64,000 bases of DNA from Paraglaciecola sp. L1A13. Its GTDB lineage: Bacteria; Pseudomonadota; Gammaproteobacteria; Enterobacterales; Alteromonadaceae. Made by a program: the position numbers and the translations under genes. The notes under the pieces were generated by a model that saw nothing but the letters and a program-made list of their open reading frames with translations, ran no database searches and was not told the origin of the DNA. This document shows, piece after piece, positions 1 through 9,075 of the stretch. The stretch covers positions 2,914,001 to 2,978,000 of the forward strand of contig NZ_CP047024.1 in assembly GCF_009796745.1 (NCBI RefSeq), read 5' to 3'. Position 1 is the stretch's first letter. Every line of letters begins with the position of its first letter.

Positions 1-774
1 CACTTCCATTTCATAGACAATAGTTGCACCAGAGGTAATATCAATGGAAGGAAATTGTTGAAATTTCACCGATAAGTTGTCGCCATTACTGTTCCATGTA
101 GGAGTAACTTGTAGAGCCTCATCCACTACAGCCAAAGTAGCCGTAACTTCTGTGCCATTATCACCATTTGTTATCCAACCAGTAAAACCATCAGTAAAAC
201 CTTGGTAAAATTCTGCCTCAGATGAATCAACGGGAGCAACTGGCTCATCAGGAATAAGTTCAAACAATTGTGCGTAGGTAGACTGTAATTTAGTGGTGAC
301 TTGTTCTTCAGTGGCAATGCCATGCTCAACAAAAAAGTTGGGATAAACACCTGTGTGATAAGCTGAATTTTCAGAGAAAGTATCAGCAATATTGCCTTTT
401 GCTGGATCGTACTGAATATCCCAAGTTAGGTCGTTATTGCTAAATGTCCCTCTACGATTGACGATAAGTACAAGTGAACCATTCATTATTGCTGATTCAT
501 CAGAACCTAGAGAAGACAACGTTAAATCACTACTTTGAACAATTCCATTAACGTTATTAGAACTCACTCTAAGGGCTATATTTTCTACTGTATCGGCATC
601 ATTTGTGACAGTGACGTTCATCTCATATTGATACTCAAAACGACTAACCCTTGATTGTTTGGTTATCGAAAGACTCTCAACCAAAATATCTGCATATGAC
701 ATTTGTGATGAAAATAATAATGTACATCCAATAAAGGACGATAAGGAATGACGTACTTTTTTAGTTAGCAACAT
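1..774 (-). CDS. Secreted protein with possible C-terminal carbohydrate-binding module (3' end outside window)
   Basis: The reading frame is open from the ATG at 772-774 to base 1, so 258 residues are seen and the C-terminus is missing. The N-terminus is a signal peptide: basic start (LLTKKVRH), a hydrophobic stretch, and a likely cleavage after MSYA. Residues about 25-150 look like an extracellular beta-rich domain. From about residue 190 there is a FxxGFTxGFTGW...NGDN pattern followed by SGATIVYEME, which resembles the start of beta-sandwich carbohydrate-binding modules of secreted glycanases. That reading is by eye and uncertain. The start overlaps the 3' end of the upstream PEP-CTERM gene by 14 bp, so the two are probably cotranscribed and translationally coupled. 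Confidence 0.6.
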   Translation of the reverse strand, partial: MLLTKKVRHSLSSFIGCTLLFSSQMSYADILVESLSITKQSRVSRFEYQYEMNVTVTNDADTVENIALRVSSNNVNGIVQSSDLTLSSLGSDESAIMNGSLVLIVNRRGTFSNNDLTWDIQYDPAKGNIADTFSENSAYHTGVYPNFFVEHGIATEEQVTTKLQSTYAQLFELIPDEPVAPVDSSEAEFYQGFTDGFTGWITNGDNGTEVTATLAVVDEALQVTPTWNSNGDNLSVKFQQFPSIDITSGATIVYEMEV

Positions 775-1312
775 AATTAGACACTCCTTTTTTACGTTGG
801 CGTAAAAATATGAATCCTAAAGATGCAAACAATATGCACAAAATAGATGGTTCAGAAACAGCAGAAGATGAAGATGCGACATCATTTGAGCCCGACTCTA
901 TAATATCAAAAGTATTTGGATCATAAATTTCAAATGCCTGACTAAATGACACAACATTTGGCGCACCTAACCACTCAAAAGAAATCTTTAATCCACTCAG
1001 AACATCTCCAACAGCTAACGGGGCACCCAGTGCAAGTCCATCAACTAAGCCAGGAAGTGGGGCTGCAAAGATTGCTGGGTCTACTGCCAATACATCCCAA
1101 TCAGTAGGGGTATTGAGCACTTGAATATTTTGAAACAGGCCAAATTCAAAATACAAAGTGAATGCATCGATTACTGATGCGCTGTTGTTCGTTAGCGCGT
1201 ATTCAGCAGTATAAACATTGCCATTATCTTTGTTGATATCTACGTTTATTAGTGCGGCTTGGCTAGTGCTACATATTAGCAACAACGTTAGCATTAAAAT
1301 TTTTTTATACAC
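761..1312 (-). CDS. PEP-CTERM sorting domain protein
   Basis: Short exported protein of about 183 residues. The C-terminus carries the PEP-CTERM/exosortase tripartite signal: SEPS, then a hydrophobic segment (ILCILFASLGFIFL), then a basic end (RQRKK). In known systems an exosortase (EpsH/XrtA type) cleaves here and the protein is delivered to the surface or exopolysaccharide. I prefer the GTG at 1310-1312 because AAGG lies about 9 nt upstream and translation then begins directly with a signal peptide (MYKKILMLTLLL...SQA). The longer frame to 1363 and the ATG at 1292-1294 are alternatives. The mature part is acidic and rich in Asp, Ala and Leu with no recognised domain. It overlaps the next gene (774) by 14 bp. 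No exosortase gene is in the window. Confidence 0.8.
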   Translation of the reverse strand: MYKKILMLTLLLICSTSQAALINVDINKDNGNVYTAEYALTNNSASVIDAFTLYFEFGLFQNIQVLNTPTDWDVLAVDPAIFAAPLPGLVDGLALGAPLAVGDVLSGLKISFEWLGAPNVVSFSQAFEIYDPNTFDIIESGSNDVASSSSAVSEPSILCILFASLGFIFLRQRKKGVSNYVAN

Positions 1313-1363
1313 TATTATTAACCTTATTAAGTTGTGTGATTTCCTAGTAAGTCCTTGGGCCAA

Positions 1364-2301
1364 TTTTTTTGATAAGTTGAATATTTACTCTCCTATATCA
1401 AATGAATTTTTAGCCTCATTCCTTCTCGGCGAAGATACTACACACAAAAAATTTACAAATTAACAACAACTTGTATTTAAGGTTTTTTCGTAAAAAGAAA
1501 ATTATGATTCATAAGAAAACTGTGGACTGAGAATAGGTAAATTAAAAGACATCTTGGCTGATACCTTGTTAACCAACATCCCTGTTATATCAATAATGGC
1601 TGCCTGTCGGCTAACTGTCGTCTATTACTCAATTGTTTTCACGTAATTCAGAATTTAAAACAAGCGTCTCCCACTGTTGGGCAAACCAGTTTTGAAAAAA
1701 AATTATAAAGACATATATTTTTTTTCCTTCATATTTCAATAGCATCATCATGACAGAGCACTGATAAGCGGACTGAATGGGAACATTGACTCTTTAATAA
1801 TACAGGTGCCAGCATACCCATATCTGACTAACAAATTTGAACGAGAAGCCGACACTCAAATAGAGGTCTGATACTCAGATTTAAAGTTGGAAACGGAATC
1901 AAGAAAATTTTATTAGCGCTAATACTATCAACCTCAAACGCATAAGACTTTTCTTCCTCCTATTAAAAACTATGTAAAAATATTGTCCAAAATTAAATTA
2001 ATGACTTAGCTATTTTCTGAAAAACAAAGTGAGACAGGACAAAACTGCATAATAGGAAGCGAAATAAGCATTCTTCACTAAACGCCAATATACCTGTTAT
2101 TTTGGACAGGCTATTCAAATGAGAAATACTCAGCGAGTCAGTTAATTTATAGTCCCCTTAGTTGGGAACTTATGATGCAAAAAAAGCAATGGCGAACGTC
2201 TGTAATTAGAACAAAGCGCCTACATTACGTTAAACCGGATTTAAAAATATAAGATTAATCTTAAGGGACACCATCTGATTTACTTTTAGAATGTGTGGGT
2301 C
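1364..2301. other. Long AT-rich intergenic stretch, no gene seen
   Basis: About 940 bp with no reading frame that looks coding on either strand and no recognisable RNA. Many stop codons and A/T runs. It presumably holds the promoter of the PEP-CTERM gene on its left side. A search by eye for a -24/-12 sigma-54 element upstream of 1312 on the minus strand, as reported for some PEP-CTERM genes, gave no good match. Confidence 0.5.
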
Positions 2302-2586
2302 TTAAGTACGCTCATCGAGGCATTCAAAACCGCCCATCTCAAATTCGCGGCAAATTAACGGGCGGTTTTCATAAATAGTACACAGCATGGTTTCTCTATC
2401 GACAGCTGCGCACCAGCCATCTTCCAAACGATGCATCACTTGTCCGCCCCAATCATCCTCGGCAATAAATTTTTCGGGCACACCGGTTTCGGTAATAAGC
2501 ATGACCTCAAGGCGACAACAATTCGCCCTGCAAGTCGCACACGTTACTACTTCACTCGTCGGTAGGTTGGTTACATCTATTGTCAC
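2302..2586 (-). CDS. YkgJ family cysteine-cluster protein
   Basis: Small cytosolic protein of 94 residues with eight cysteines arranged as in the YkgJ/UPF0153 (Fe/Zn-chelating) family. The N-terminal CATCRANCC cluster is followed by WCAAVD, MLCTIY and the PLICREF motif, then a Cys near the C-terminus. The family is thought to bind zinc or an iron-sulfur cluster; its role is unknown. It is a single gene with empty DNA on both sides. The length is normal for short family members. Confidence 0.85.
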   Translation of the reverse strand: MTIDVTNLPTSEVVTCATCRANCCRLEVMLITETGVPEKFIAEDDWGGQVMHRLEDGWCAAVDRETMLCTIYENRPLICREFEMGGFECLDERT

Positions 2587-2713
2587 AATCTGCCCTAATG
2601 TCGTCTGTTCAATACAGGAATGTTCCCTGCTAATTAAGCAGATCTTACACTATTCGCTCAAAAACTGATGCGATAAAATATTATCTGTTGTTCTATTATC
2701 TGTAATTTTAGTT

Positions 2714-2869
2714 ATGCCTGAATATCTCTTAGCAAACACTAGCATTGACGGTTTACCCCATAAATATGAACAACTCAAATTAGCCGTTAGGCATCACCTT
2801 AAAACTCATCAGAACAAGATCAATATGCAGTGGCATCGATTGAAACAGAGAAAAAAAGTGGGTAACTAA
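2714..2869 (+). CDS. Possible small ORF, 51 residues, no recognised family
   Basis: ATG to TAA frame encoding a basic peptide rich in Lys, His and Gln (starts MPEYLLANTS, ends KQRKKVGN). No convincing ribosome-binding site precedes it. It lies in the 375-bp gap before the S9 peptidase. It could be a genuine small protein, the eroded end of a lost gene, or chance. No homologue is known to me. Confidence 0.2.
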   Translation: MPEYLLANTSIDGLPHKYEQLKLAVRHHLKTHQNKINMQWHRLKQRKKVGN

Positions 2870-2979
2870 CGTGCTAGATTTGCCACCCGTCTCATTGGGT
2901 ATTCTTGATTGCCCAGACTGTGTTAATTTGAATCCGTAGATAAAATAAATACAAAACAGAAATGACAGGGAACACTCAT

Positions 2980-5070
2980 ATGAACAAGATTAAAAAAGCC
3001 ATTGCATTAACGCTGCTGACAACACCCATCGCATTCAGCGTGCCCTATGCTTTTGCTGCATCAGCAGATAACACGCTGAAGCTAGAGGATATTTTCACTT
3101 TGGAATACGCCTCTGGACTCGATATGACTAATGATGGCAAAGCCGTTTATTTCGTGCGTAATTACATGGATATACAAAGCGATAAAAAACTGGGTAACAT
3201 TTGGAAAGTCACCAAAGACAAAGTAATGACGCCCGTTACTAATGGATTACACGCAGACTTCAGCCCTACCCTATCGCCAGATGAAACTAAATTAGCATTT
3301 ATCTCAACCGCAAGCGGCTCGCCGCAAGTGCATATTAAATGGTTAAACGGTGGACAAACAGGGCAAATAACCCATTTAAGCGGCTCACCGTCTAATCTAA
3401 GTTGGTCGCCAGACGGAAAAAGGCTCGCATTTAGTCAATTCGTTAAAGGTACACCCAAGTCACCTGTCAGTCTTAAAGGAAAACCAGAAGGCGCAAAATG
3501 GGCCGATTCAGCCATTTACATTGATGACCTTTTTTATCGAGCCGATGGTGCTGGCTACATTCCTGCAGGTAACAGTCAGATATTTGTTGTCTCTGCAGAT
3601 GGCGGTACACCCAGACAACTCACGCAAGGCGAGTTTGACCATGGCGGTAATATCAGCTGGAGTAGCGACAGCAAAGCAGTTGTATTCTCGGCGAATCGCC
3701 ACCCTGATAGCGATTTAGAACTCACCGATGACAATGTCTATCGGGTCGATATCGCAAGTGGTGAAATGTTGCAACTGACTGATCGAATTGGCCCAGACAA
3801 TAGTCCAGTGGTCTCGCCAGATGGTAAATTGATTGCCTATTTGGGATACGATGAAAAATATACCAATTATGAAAACACTCAGTTGTACGTGATGGATGCA
3901 AACGGTGGTGTTAGCCGCTCCCTTACTAATGATTTTGATCGCTCTATTGGCAATGTTAAGTGGGCCCATGATAGTAAAGGCTTGTACGTCAGCTATGACG
4001 ACAAAGGCGAAACCTATGTGGCCTATCAACCACTTAAAGGTAAGCGAAAAATTGTTGCTGAAAAAATCGGTGGCCTCTCTTTTGGTCGCCCATACTCAGG
4101 TGGTGAGTTCGATGTAGCCAAAGACGGTACAGTGGCGTTTACTTATTCCGATCCACAACGCCCTGCGGATATTGCTATTCAAAAAGGTGAGCAACCAAAT
4201 GTGCTCACACAATTGAATGACGATGCTCTTGGCCATAAAGACATTGCCAGCATAAAAGAATTAAACCTAACATCGTCATTTGACGACATGCCTATTCAAG
4301 CTTGGGTCGCCTACCCACCGGGGTTTGAGGAAGGTAAAAAACAAGGCCAACGCTACCCGCTTATTCTTGAAATACACGGAGGCCCAGTGGCTAATTATGG
4401 ACCACACTTTTCCGCAGAAATTCAGCTTATGGCCGCCCAAGGTTACGTAGTGGTTTATGCTAATCCTCGGGGCAGTGACAGCTATGGCAAAGCGTTCGCT
4501 CAGACCATAGATAAGAACTACCCTAGCCAAGATTATGACGATTTGATGTCTACCGTGGATGCCGTAATCGCCCAAGGCTCAATTGACGAGAAAAATTTAT
4601 TCGTTACCGGCGGCTCGGGTGGCGGCACATTGACTGCTTGGATTGTTGGTCACACTGAGCGTTTCGCTGCAGCTGTGGTCGCCAAGCCGGTAATAAACTG
4701 GTACAGCTTTGTATTAACCTCAGACTTCTATCCGTTTTTCTATAAGAACTGGTTTGGCAAAAAACCGTGGGAGGCACAGGACTTATATATGAAGCACTCG
4801 CCTATAAGTTATGTAGGCAATGTGACGACCCCCACTATGCTGCTAACCGGTGAATCAGATCACCGCACACCTATATCTGAAACCGAGCAATACTATCAAG
4901 CGTTAAAATTGCAAGGTGTAGAGTCAGCGATGGTACGTATACCCGGTGCATCTCATAGTATTTATAAACGCCCGAGTAATCTTATGTCAAAAGTGGGTTA
5001 CATCATGTGGTGGTTTGATAAACATCGCACGGATAAATTAATAGAGCGTGATCGCAGCATATCCAAGTAA
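2980..5070 (+). CDS. S9 family prolyl oligopeptidase-like serine peptidase, exported
   Basis: About 696 residues. The start at 2980 is preferred over the in-frame ATG at 2962 because AGGGA lies 8-9 nt upstream and the protein then opens with a signal peptide (MNKIKKAIALTLL...AFA). Residues about 30-400 are WD40/PD40-like beta-propeller repeats (SPDETKLAF, SWSPDGKRLAF, VSPDGKLIAY). The C-terminal alpha/beta-hydrolase domain has the S9 triad, numbered from 2962: nucleophile Ser552 in GGSGGG, Asp633 in GESDHRTP, His665 in GASHSIY. The usual S9 nucleophile motif is GGSYGG, so the Gly after Ser is a small deviation. The propeller normally limits entry to short peptides. It probably acts in the periplasm on peptides; it is monocistronic. 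Confidence 0.9.
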   Translation: MNKIKKAIALTLLTTPIAFSVPYAFAASADNTLKLEDIFTLEYASGLDMTNDGKAVYFVRNYMDIQSDKKLGNIWKVTKDKVMTPVTNGLHADFSPTLSPDETKLAFISTASGSPQVHIKWLNGGQTGQITHLSGSPSNLSWSPDGKRLAFSQFVKGTPKSPVSLKGKPEGAKWADSAIYIDDLFYRADGAGYIPAGNSQIFVVSADGGTPRQLTQGEFDHGGNISWSSDSKAVVFSANRHPDSDLELTDDNVYRVDIASGEMLQLTDRIGPDNSPVVSPDGKLIAYLGYDEKYTNYENTQLYVMDANGGVSRSLTNDFDRSIGNVKWAHDSKGLYVSYDDKGETYVAYQPLKGKRKIVAEKIGGLSFGRPYSGGEFDVAKDGTVAFTYSDPQRPADIAIQKGEQPNVLTQLNDDALGHKDIASIKELNLTSSFDDMPIQAWVAYPPGFEEGKKQGQRYPLILEIHGGPVANYGPHFSAEIQLMAAQGYVVVYANPRGSDSYGKAFAQTIDKNYPSQDYDDLMSTVDAVIAQGSIDEKNLFVTGGSGGGTLTAWIVGHTERFAAAVVAKPVINWYSFVLTSDFYPFFYKNWFGKKPWEAQDLYMKHSPISYVGNVTTPTMLLTGESDHRTPISETEQYYQALKLQGVESAMVRIPGASHSIYKRPSNLMSKVGYIMWWFDKHRTDKLIERDRSISK

Positions 5071-5092
5071 GCTCGCTCACCGAAGATTATTG

Positions 5093-5129
5093 CGCGCTGA
5101 ACGCGCTTTCGTTAGTTTAGTTCAGCGTG
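5093..5129. terminator. Possible terminator hairpin after the S9 peptidase
   Basis: A 10-bp stem with one G-U pair (CGCGCTGAAC at 5093 and GTTCAGCGTG at 5120) and a 17-nt loop. It lies between convergent genes but has no proper T-run, so intrinsic termination is uncertain. Confidence 0.35.
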
Positions 5130-5174
5130 TTATATCTCTATCATCTGCCAGTGTTCAATCGTTAATTATTCCAT

Positions 5175-5714
5175 TTAGAAACTGGAGCCTGATTGCTCTA
5201 AAAATGCTAGCTCTTCATTAGTTGATTTTCTTTGAAGAATGCTATTTCGATGGGGATAGCGACCAAAACGTTCAATAATTGCCAAATGCTTCAATTCAAA
5301 CTGATAGGTTGAGTCACTGGCTTTATCAGCAAACAGCGCTTGCGCTTGATGGTGCACAATCAACGATTCGCTGTGCATAAAAGGCATATACATAAAGTTG
5401 CGTTGTGATTCACTTAAATCGTAATCAGCCCCAATTGCGACTGCTTCTTGGGCTAACGCTACCGCAAGTGGGTCATGCAAAAACGCCATGGGCTTATCGC
5501 GATATATATTGCGCGAAAATTGATCAATCACAATAATTTCAGCCAAACGCCCAAAAGCGCTTTCTCGCCAGTGGCACAGTTCGCATTGCACAACTTGCTG
5601 ATGTATTTCGCCAAACCGGTTACTTAACATCTGATCAAAATCAGTGTTTTTTTCCCACCATTGGGCTGGCGTAATATCAGTAAACCAAAATTTGATAATC
5701 TGTTGAAAGTCCAT
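5175..5714 (-). CDS. DUF924 family protein
   Basis: Cytosolic, all-alpha protein of 179 residues matching the DUF924 family end to end: N-terminal FWFTDITPAQWWEKN, then the RLAEIIVIDQFSRNIYR motif, the FMYMPFMHSES motif and C-terminal RYPHRN. Family members have a TPR-like helical fold and no known biochemical function. The start ATG at 5712 follows GAGGAG. It is a single gene converging on the S9 peptidase. Confidence 0.9.
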   Translation of the reverse strand: MDFQQIIKFWFTDITPAQWWEKNTDFDQMLSNRFGEIHQQVVQCELCHWRESAFGRLAEIIVIDQFSRNIYRDKPMAFLHDPLAVALAQEAVAIGADYDLSESQRNFMYMPFMHSESLIVHHQAQALFADKASDSTYQFELKHLAIIERFGRYPHRNSILQRKSTNEELAFLEQSGSSF

Positions 5715-5864
5715 CTCATGTCTCCTCGTTTTGACGGCTATATATCGTCCATTATTTATTAATAAATTAACATAATGCCTAGAATGAACATTGATCGCAC
5801 CTGCACAACTTGTTTTTTATTAGTCAAAACAGTAGCGTAACACGATAATAATAAGGAATATCCA

Positions 5865-7034
5865 ATGCACGCACAGTCAACAGCGCAAAACAGATTACAA
5901 ACGGCCATTCAAACGCTTCAACGAGGCAATATTCCCCAAGCCAAATCGCTATTTGTGTCTTTATGCCACGATCACCCTCATTTAACCCATGCATGGTTTG
6001 GGTTGGCATATGCCTACTCTAACCTCGATGACTTTATTGCATCGATAGCTGCTATTGATAAAGTATTAGAGCATGAACCTAAAAACATAAAAGCAATAAT
6101 TTTCAAAGCAGACCAACTGGTTTATAACAAGCAAGAGCGGATGGCATTGTCATTTTATGAAGCAGCGATTCAGTTGACTAGCAACCAACAAAACCTTCCT
6201 GATGAAATTGTACGTGGCTTGCACCGAGGGATAACACTACGCGAAAAATATGATGCTCAATACAGCGATTATCTACTAAGTGCACTGTTTAAGAAGGGTT
6301 ATGAGCGGGGAAAAATAAGCAAGCGCTTTGACGACGCATTGGATATCAGCTTCGGTAAAAAAGAGATTTATCTTCAGCAGCCCACGCGTTTCTATTTTCC
6401 TGGTTTACCGCAAAAGGCTTTTTTTGAGCGCAGTGAATTTCCTTGGTTAAGCGCTATAGAAAGTAAAACCCCTGCAATCAAATCTGAGCTACAGCAAATG
6501 CTAAGCGGCCAAGAGCAGTTCTCGCCTTACTTAGACAGTGATAGTACTGAACCAAATTTTGTTAAACATTTAGATATTGTAGATAGTTTGAACTGGTCAG
6601 CAGCCTATCTTTGGCATTATGGTGTATTAAATGATGCTATCGCTGAGCAATGCCCCAACACCAAGCAAGTGCTTGATACAGCGCCTTTACCCTATATTGG
6701 CGGGCAAACACCCGTGGCACTGTTTTCAAAATTGAAAGCGGGGGTAAAAATACCGCCGCATCATGGTTTGTTAAACACGCGCTTGATATGTCATTTACCG
6801 ATCATAGTGCCAAAGAATTGTGGTGGCCTTCGGGTCGGCAACGAAACCCGTCAATGGGAAGAAGGAAAAGCCCTAATATTTGACGACAGCATAGAGCACG
6901 AAGCTTGGAATAACAGCCAAGAGGAACGTGTGGTATTGCTATTTGATATTTGGCGACCCGAATTAACCGACGATGAAAAACGTTTGATCACAGACATGCT
7001 TGTGGCCGTCGACGAGTTTTCAGAGCAAGGATAA
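5865..7034 (+). CDS. TPR plus aspartyl/asparaginyl beta-hydroxylase domain protein
   Basis: 389 residues. The N-terminal third (about 1-140) is tetratricopeptide-like (ARGNIPQAKSLF, AWFGLAYAYSNLDDF, EPKNIKAI). The C-terminal half is an Asp_Arg_Hydrox (PF05118) double-stranded beta-helix of the 2-oxoglutarate/Fe(II) type: PPHHGLLNTRLICHLPI carries the first metal-binding His and the 2OG-contact region, GKALIFDDSIEHEAWN carries the second His, and a conserved Arg follows (FDIWRPEL). As in other members, only His residues appear to ligate the metal. Such enzymes hydroxylate Asp/Asn or related substrates; the substrate here is unknown. The ATG follows AAGGA by 8 nt. Probably cytosolic, monocistronic. 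Confidence 0.85.
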   Translation: MHAQSTAQNRLQTAIQTLQRGNIPQAKSLFVSLCHDHPHLTHAWFGLAYAYSNLDDFIASIAAIDKVLEHEPKNIKAIIFKADQLVYNKQERMALSFYEAAIQLTSNQQNLPDEIVRGLHRGITLREKYDAQYSDYLLSALFKKGYERGKISKRFDDALDISFGKKEIYLQQPTRFYFPGLPQKAFFERSEFPWLSAIESKTPAIKSELQQMLSGQEQFSPYLDSDSTEPNFVKHLDIVDSLNWSAAYLWHYGVLNDAIAEQCPNTKQVLDTAPLPYIGGQTPVALFSKLKAGVKIPPHHGLLNTRLICHLPIIVPKNCGGLRVGNETRQWEEGKALIFDDSIEHEAWNNSQEERVVLLFDIWRPELTDDEKRLITDMLVAVDEFSEQG

Positions 7035-7069
7035 ATTTCTGTAAAGAACGAGTTAGCAAGTAAACCTTG

Positions 7070-7240
7070 TTAGCTCACTCTTCGCTTGAAAATATTTCCA
7101 AGGCCGAACCAAAGTGCAACTTCAAGTGAAAACCCGAGTATAAAAAAAGCAGCAACCCCAGTCATATTGCCAGCTGAGTAACACAGCAGTGCAGCAAGAA
7201 TAACAACGATTGATAACAACACCCTGTATATTAATCTCAA
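7070..7240 (-). CDS. Small two-helix membrane protein, TTG start
   Basis: 56 residues beginning at a TTG (7238-7240) preceded by AAGGAAG, a strong ribosome-binding site. Two hydrophobic segments (VLLSIVVILAALLCYSAGN and TGVAAFFILGFSLEVALWFGL) are followed by a basic tail (FKRRVS), so the protein should span the inner membrane twice. It resembles short uncharacterised proteins of Alteromonadales, as judged from memory. It is convergent with the beta-hydroxylase gene (ends 7034) and its function is unknown. Its shortness and rare start codon would hide it from most ORF callers. Confidence 0.6.
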   Translation of the reverse strand: MRLIYRVLLSIVVILAALLCYSAGNMTGVAAFFILGFSLEVALWFGLGNIFKRRVS

Positions 7241-7473
7241 AATACTTCCTTAATGAAATACCCCTCTGATGACTACATTAAAGCAACCAGACGACTTTAA
7301 AACGAGGTTTTAACTGCAACAAAGTGTTGCCATGCTACATATGCGTTTATTCACCTTGGGTATGATGCTCTATACCTTAGTATCAGCCTGTAGATTTTTT
7401 AAACAGTTAAAATAGGGTCTACTAACGTCATTGAAACAAGATTAAAACGTCCATAAGACCTGAGGAATTGACC

Positions 7474-7869
7474 ATGTTGAAAGTTGTTAAAGCTTCTATC
7501 GCCATCGCCGTTACATCTATTGTGGTTGCTGCACCTGCTCAAGCTGATGTAGCCGAAGCATTACAGAACATTTGCACCATCGTAAAAGCCGATGATAAAA
7601 GTGAGCTGCGTAAAAAGATGAAACGTGTTCAGTCAGATTACCGCCTTAAATTGCAAGATTATTATGCAGGTATTAGCTGCGGCGGCAACAGTTTAATTCG
7701 CACAGCCATGTTAAATGACGCAGTAGAAACCGGCACTTTAATGGTCAAAAAGATGCCTAAAAGTGACTTGAGCTCACCAGAGCAAGACGGTAAAACGGTT
7801 GTGGCTTGGGCCTCTGAAAATGGCTTAACGAGCTCACCGATTGTTGCGGTATTGAACGACCGTATATAA
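7474..7869 (+). CDS. DUF3718 family exported protein
   Basis: 131 residues. The ATG at 7474 is chosen because GAGGA lies 7 nt upstream; a TTG at 7468 is less likely. A signal peptide (MLKVVKASIAIAVTSIVVAAPAQA) precedes a short mature protein with the DUF3718 pattern: ALQNICTIVKADDKSELRKKMK, YRLKLQDYYAGISCGGNSLI, with two Cys that may form a disulfide. Likely periplasmic; function unknown. It is followed by a strong terminator. Confidence 0.8.
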   Translation: MLKVVKASIAIAVTSIVVAAPAQADVAEALQNICTIVKADDKSELRKKMKRVQSDYRLKLQDYYAGISCGGNSLIRTAMLNDAVETGTLMVKKMPKSDLSSPEQDGKTVVAWASENGLTSSPIVAVLNDRI

Positions 7870-7986
7870 CGGATACAGATAGATATATTGCTTTCGCGTG
7901 TTGGCAACCAGCTTTTATCAAGCCTTTTTGAACTGACGCAAGTAAAAAAACAATGCTAAATTTGGTTGTTTAACACGCACCATATA

Positions 7987-8018
7987 AAAAACGGGCCTCA
8001 ATTGAGGCCCGTTTTTAT
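7987..8018. terminator. Bidirectional rho-independent terminator
   Basis: Perfect stem CGGGCCTC/GAGGCCCG with loop AATT (7992-8011), flanked by A-runs on the left and T-runs on the right. It serves both the DUF3718 gene (+) and the oxidoreductase at the end of the minus-strand operon. Confidence 0.92.
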
Positions 8019-8042
8019 TTGTGTTATTAATCACGCTCAAAA

Positions 8043-9017
8043 CTAGGGATTTAGCGACATTTTCCCTTTGACTTCACGACCCATCACTTTATTCAAAGCG
8101 TCTTTAGCTTGCGCTAATGGGAGTGCTTCGTCTACCACCACTTTTACTTTACCTTGCACGTACCAGGTGAGTAATTCACGCATATTTTGTGCAAAATCTT
8201 GCGGCTGGTGCTGAGTGAATGAGCCCCAGAAAACGCCAATCACTGAGTACCCTTTTACCAAGGCCAAGTTCACTGGAAACTCAGGAATAGTACCACCAGC
8301 AAATCCAACCACTAACAAACGACCGTTCCAAGCCATACTGCGTGAGCAAGCATTGAATGCATCACCACCAACACACTCATAAACCACGTCTACGCCTTTG
8401 CCGTTGGTCACTTCTTTAATGGCCGTTTTAAGGTCCACTTCAGAGTAATTAATTAATATGTCGGCGCCATTTGCTTTAGCCATATCTAGTTTTTCTTGGG
8501 TGGAACAAACAGCGATAACAGTTGCCCCCATTTGCTTACCAATTTGTACTGCCGCTAAACCAGTACCGCCAGCGGCACCTGTAACTAATAATGTCTCACC
8601 TGGTTGAATATTCGCTCGCTGCTTTAATCCATGATGAGCTGTTGCGTGTGCCGTGACGAGTCCTGCTGCTTCATCAAAAGAAATTTCATCGGGTATAGGC
8701 ATAACATGCGTTGCCGCGCACGCTACTTTTTCAGCGTAACCGCCAAGCATACATAGTGCGATAACACGTTGGCCAACTTTAAGGTGCTTCACGCCCTCAC
8801 CTAGTTCAATGATAACGCCAGCCACTTCATTTCCTGGTATAAAAGGCACTTCGGGCTTCATTTGATACAGGCCCTGCACAATTAAGCCATCGGGAAAGTT
8901 TACCCCACAAGCCTTAATATCGACTACAACTTGCCCTTTACCAGCCTTAGGGTCGGCTACTTCTTTGTATTCTAAATTCTCTACGGGACCAAAAGCATTA
9001 CAAACGATGGCTTTCAT
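8043..9017 (-). CDS. NADPH:quinone oxidoreductase family (MDR superfamily)
   Basis: 324 residues. N-terminal GroES-like domain (ACGVNFPDGLIVQGLYQ, PFIPGNEVAGVI) without the Cys/His zinc ligands of alcohol dehydrogenases, and a central Rossmann fold (LLVTGAAGGTGLAAVQIGKQMGATVIAV) typical of the zinc-independent quinone oxidoreductase/enoyl reductase branch. It probably uses NADPH to reduce an alpha,beta-unsaturated carbonyl or quinone. It is the last gene of a four-gene operon, 58 bp after the kinase gene, so a role in reducing an enoyl-type intermediate of acyl-CoA breakdown is a reasonable inference. Cytosolic. Confidence 0.85.
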   Translation of the reverse strand: MKAIVCNAFGPVENLEYKEVADPKAGKGQVVVDIKACGVNFPDGLIVQGLYQMKPEVPFIPGNEVAGVIIELGEGVKHLKVGQRVIALCMLGGYAEKVACAATHVMPIPDEISFDEAAGLVTAHATAHHGLKQRANIQPGETLLVTGAAGGTGLAAVQIGKQMGATVIAVCSTQEKLDMAKANGADILINYSEVDLKTAIKEVTNGKGVDVVYECVGGDAFNACSRSMAWNGRLLVVGFAGGTIPEFPVNLALVKGYSVIGVFWGSFTQHQPQDFAQNMRELLTWYVQGKVKVVVDEALPLAQAKDALNKVMGREVKGKMSLNP

Positions 9018-9075
9018 TATTCACTCCGTTATTTATCGCTGCGCCCCTATTACCAGAGGCGCGATTAAATTGTGA

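Noticed and set aside
171..389. 72-residue minus-strand frame near the window start
   Set aside because: It is a shifted-frame shadow of the secreted protein that is open from 774 to the window edge.
5824..6009. 61-residue minus-strand frame
   Set aside because: Antisense to the start of the beta-hydroxylase gene.
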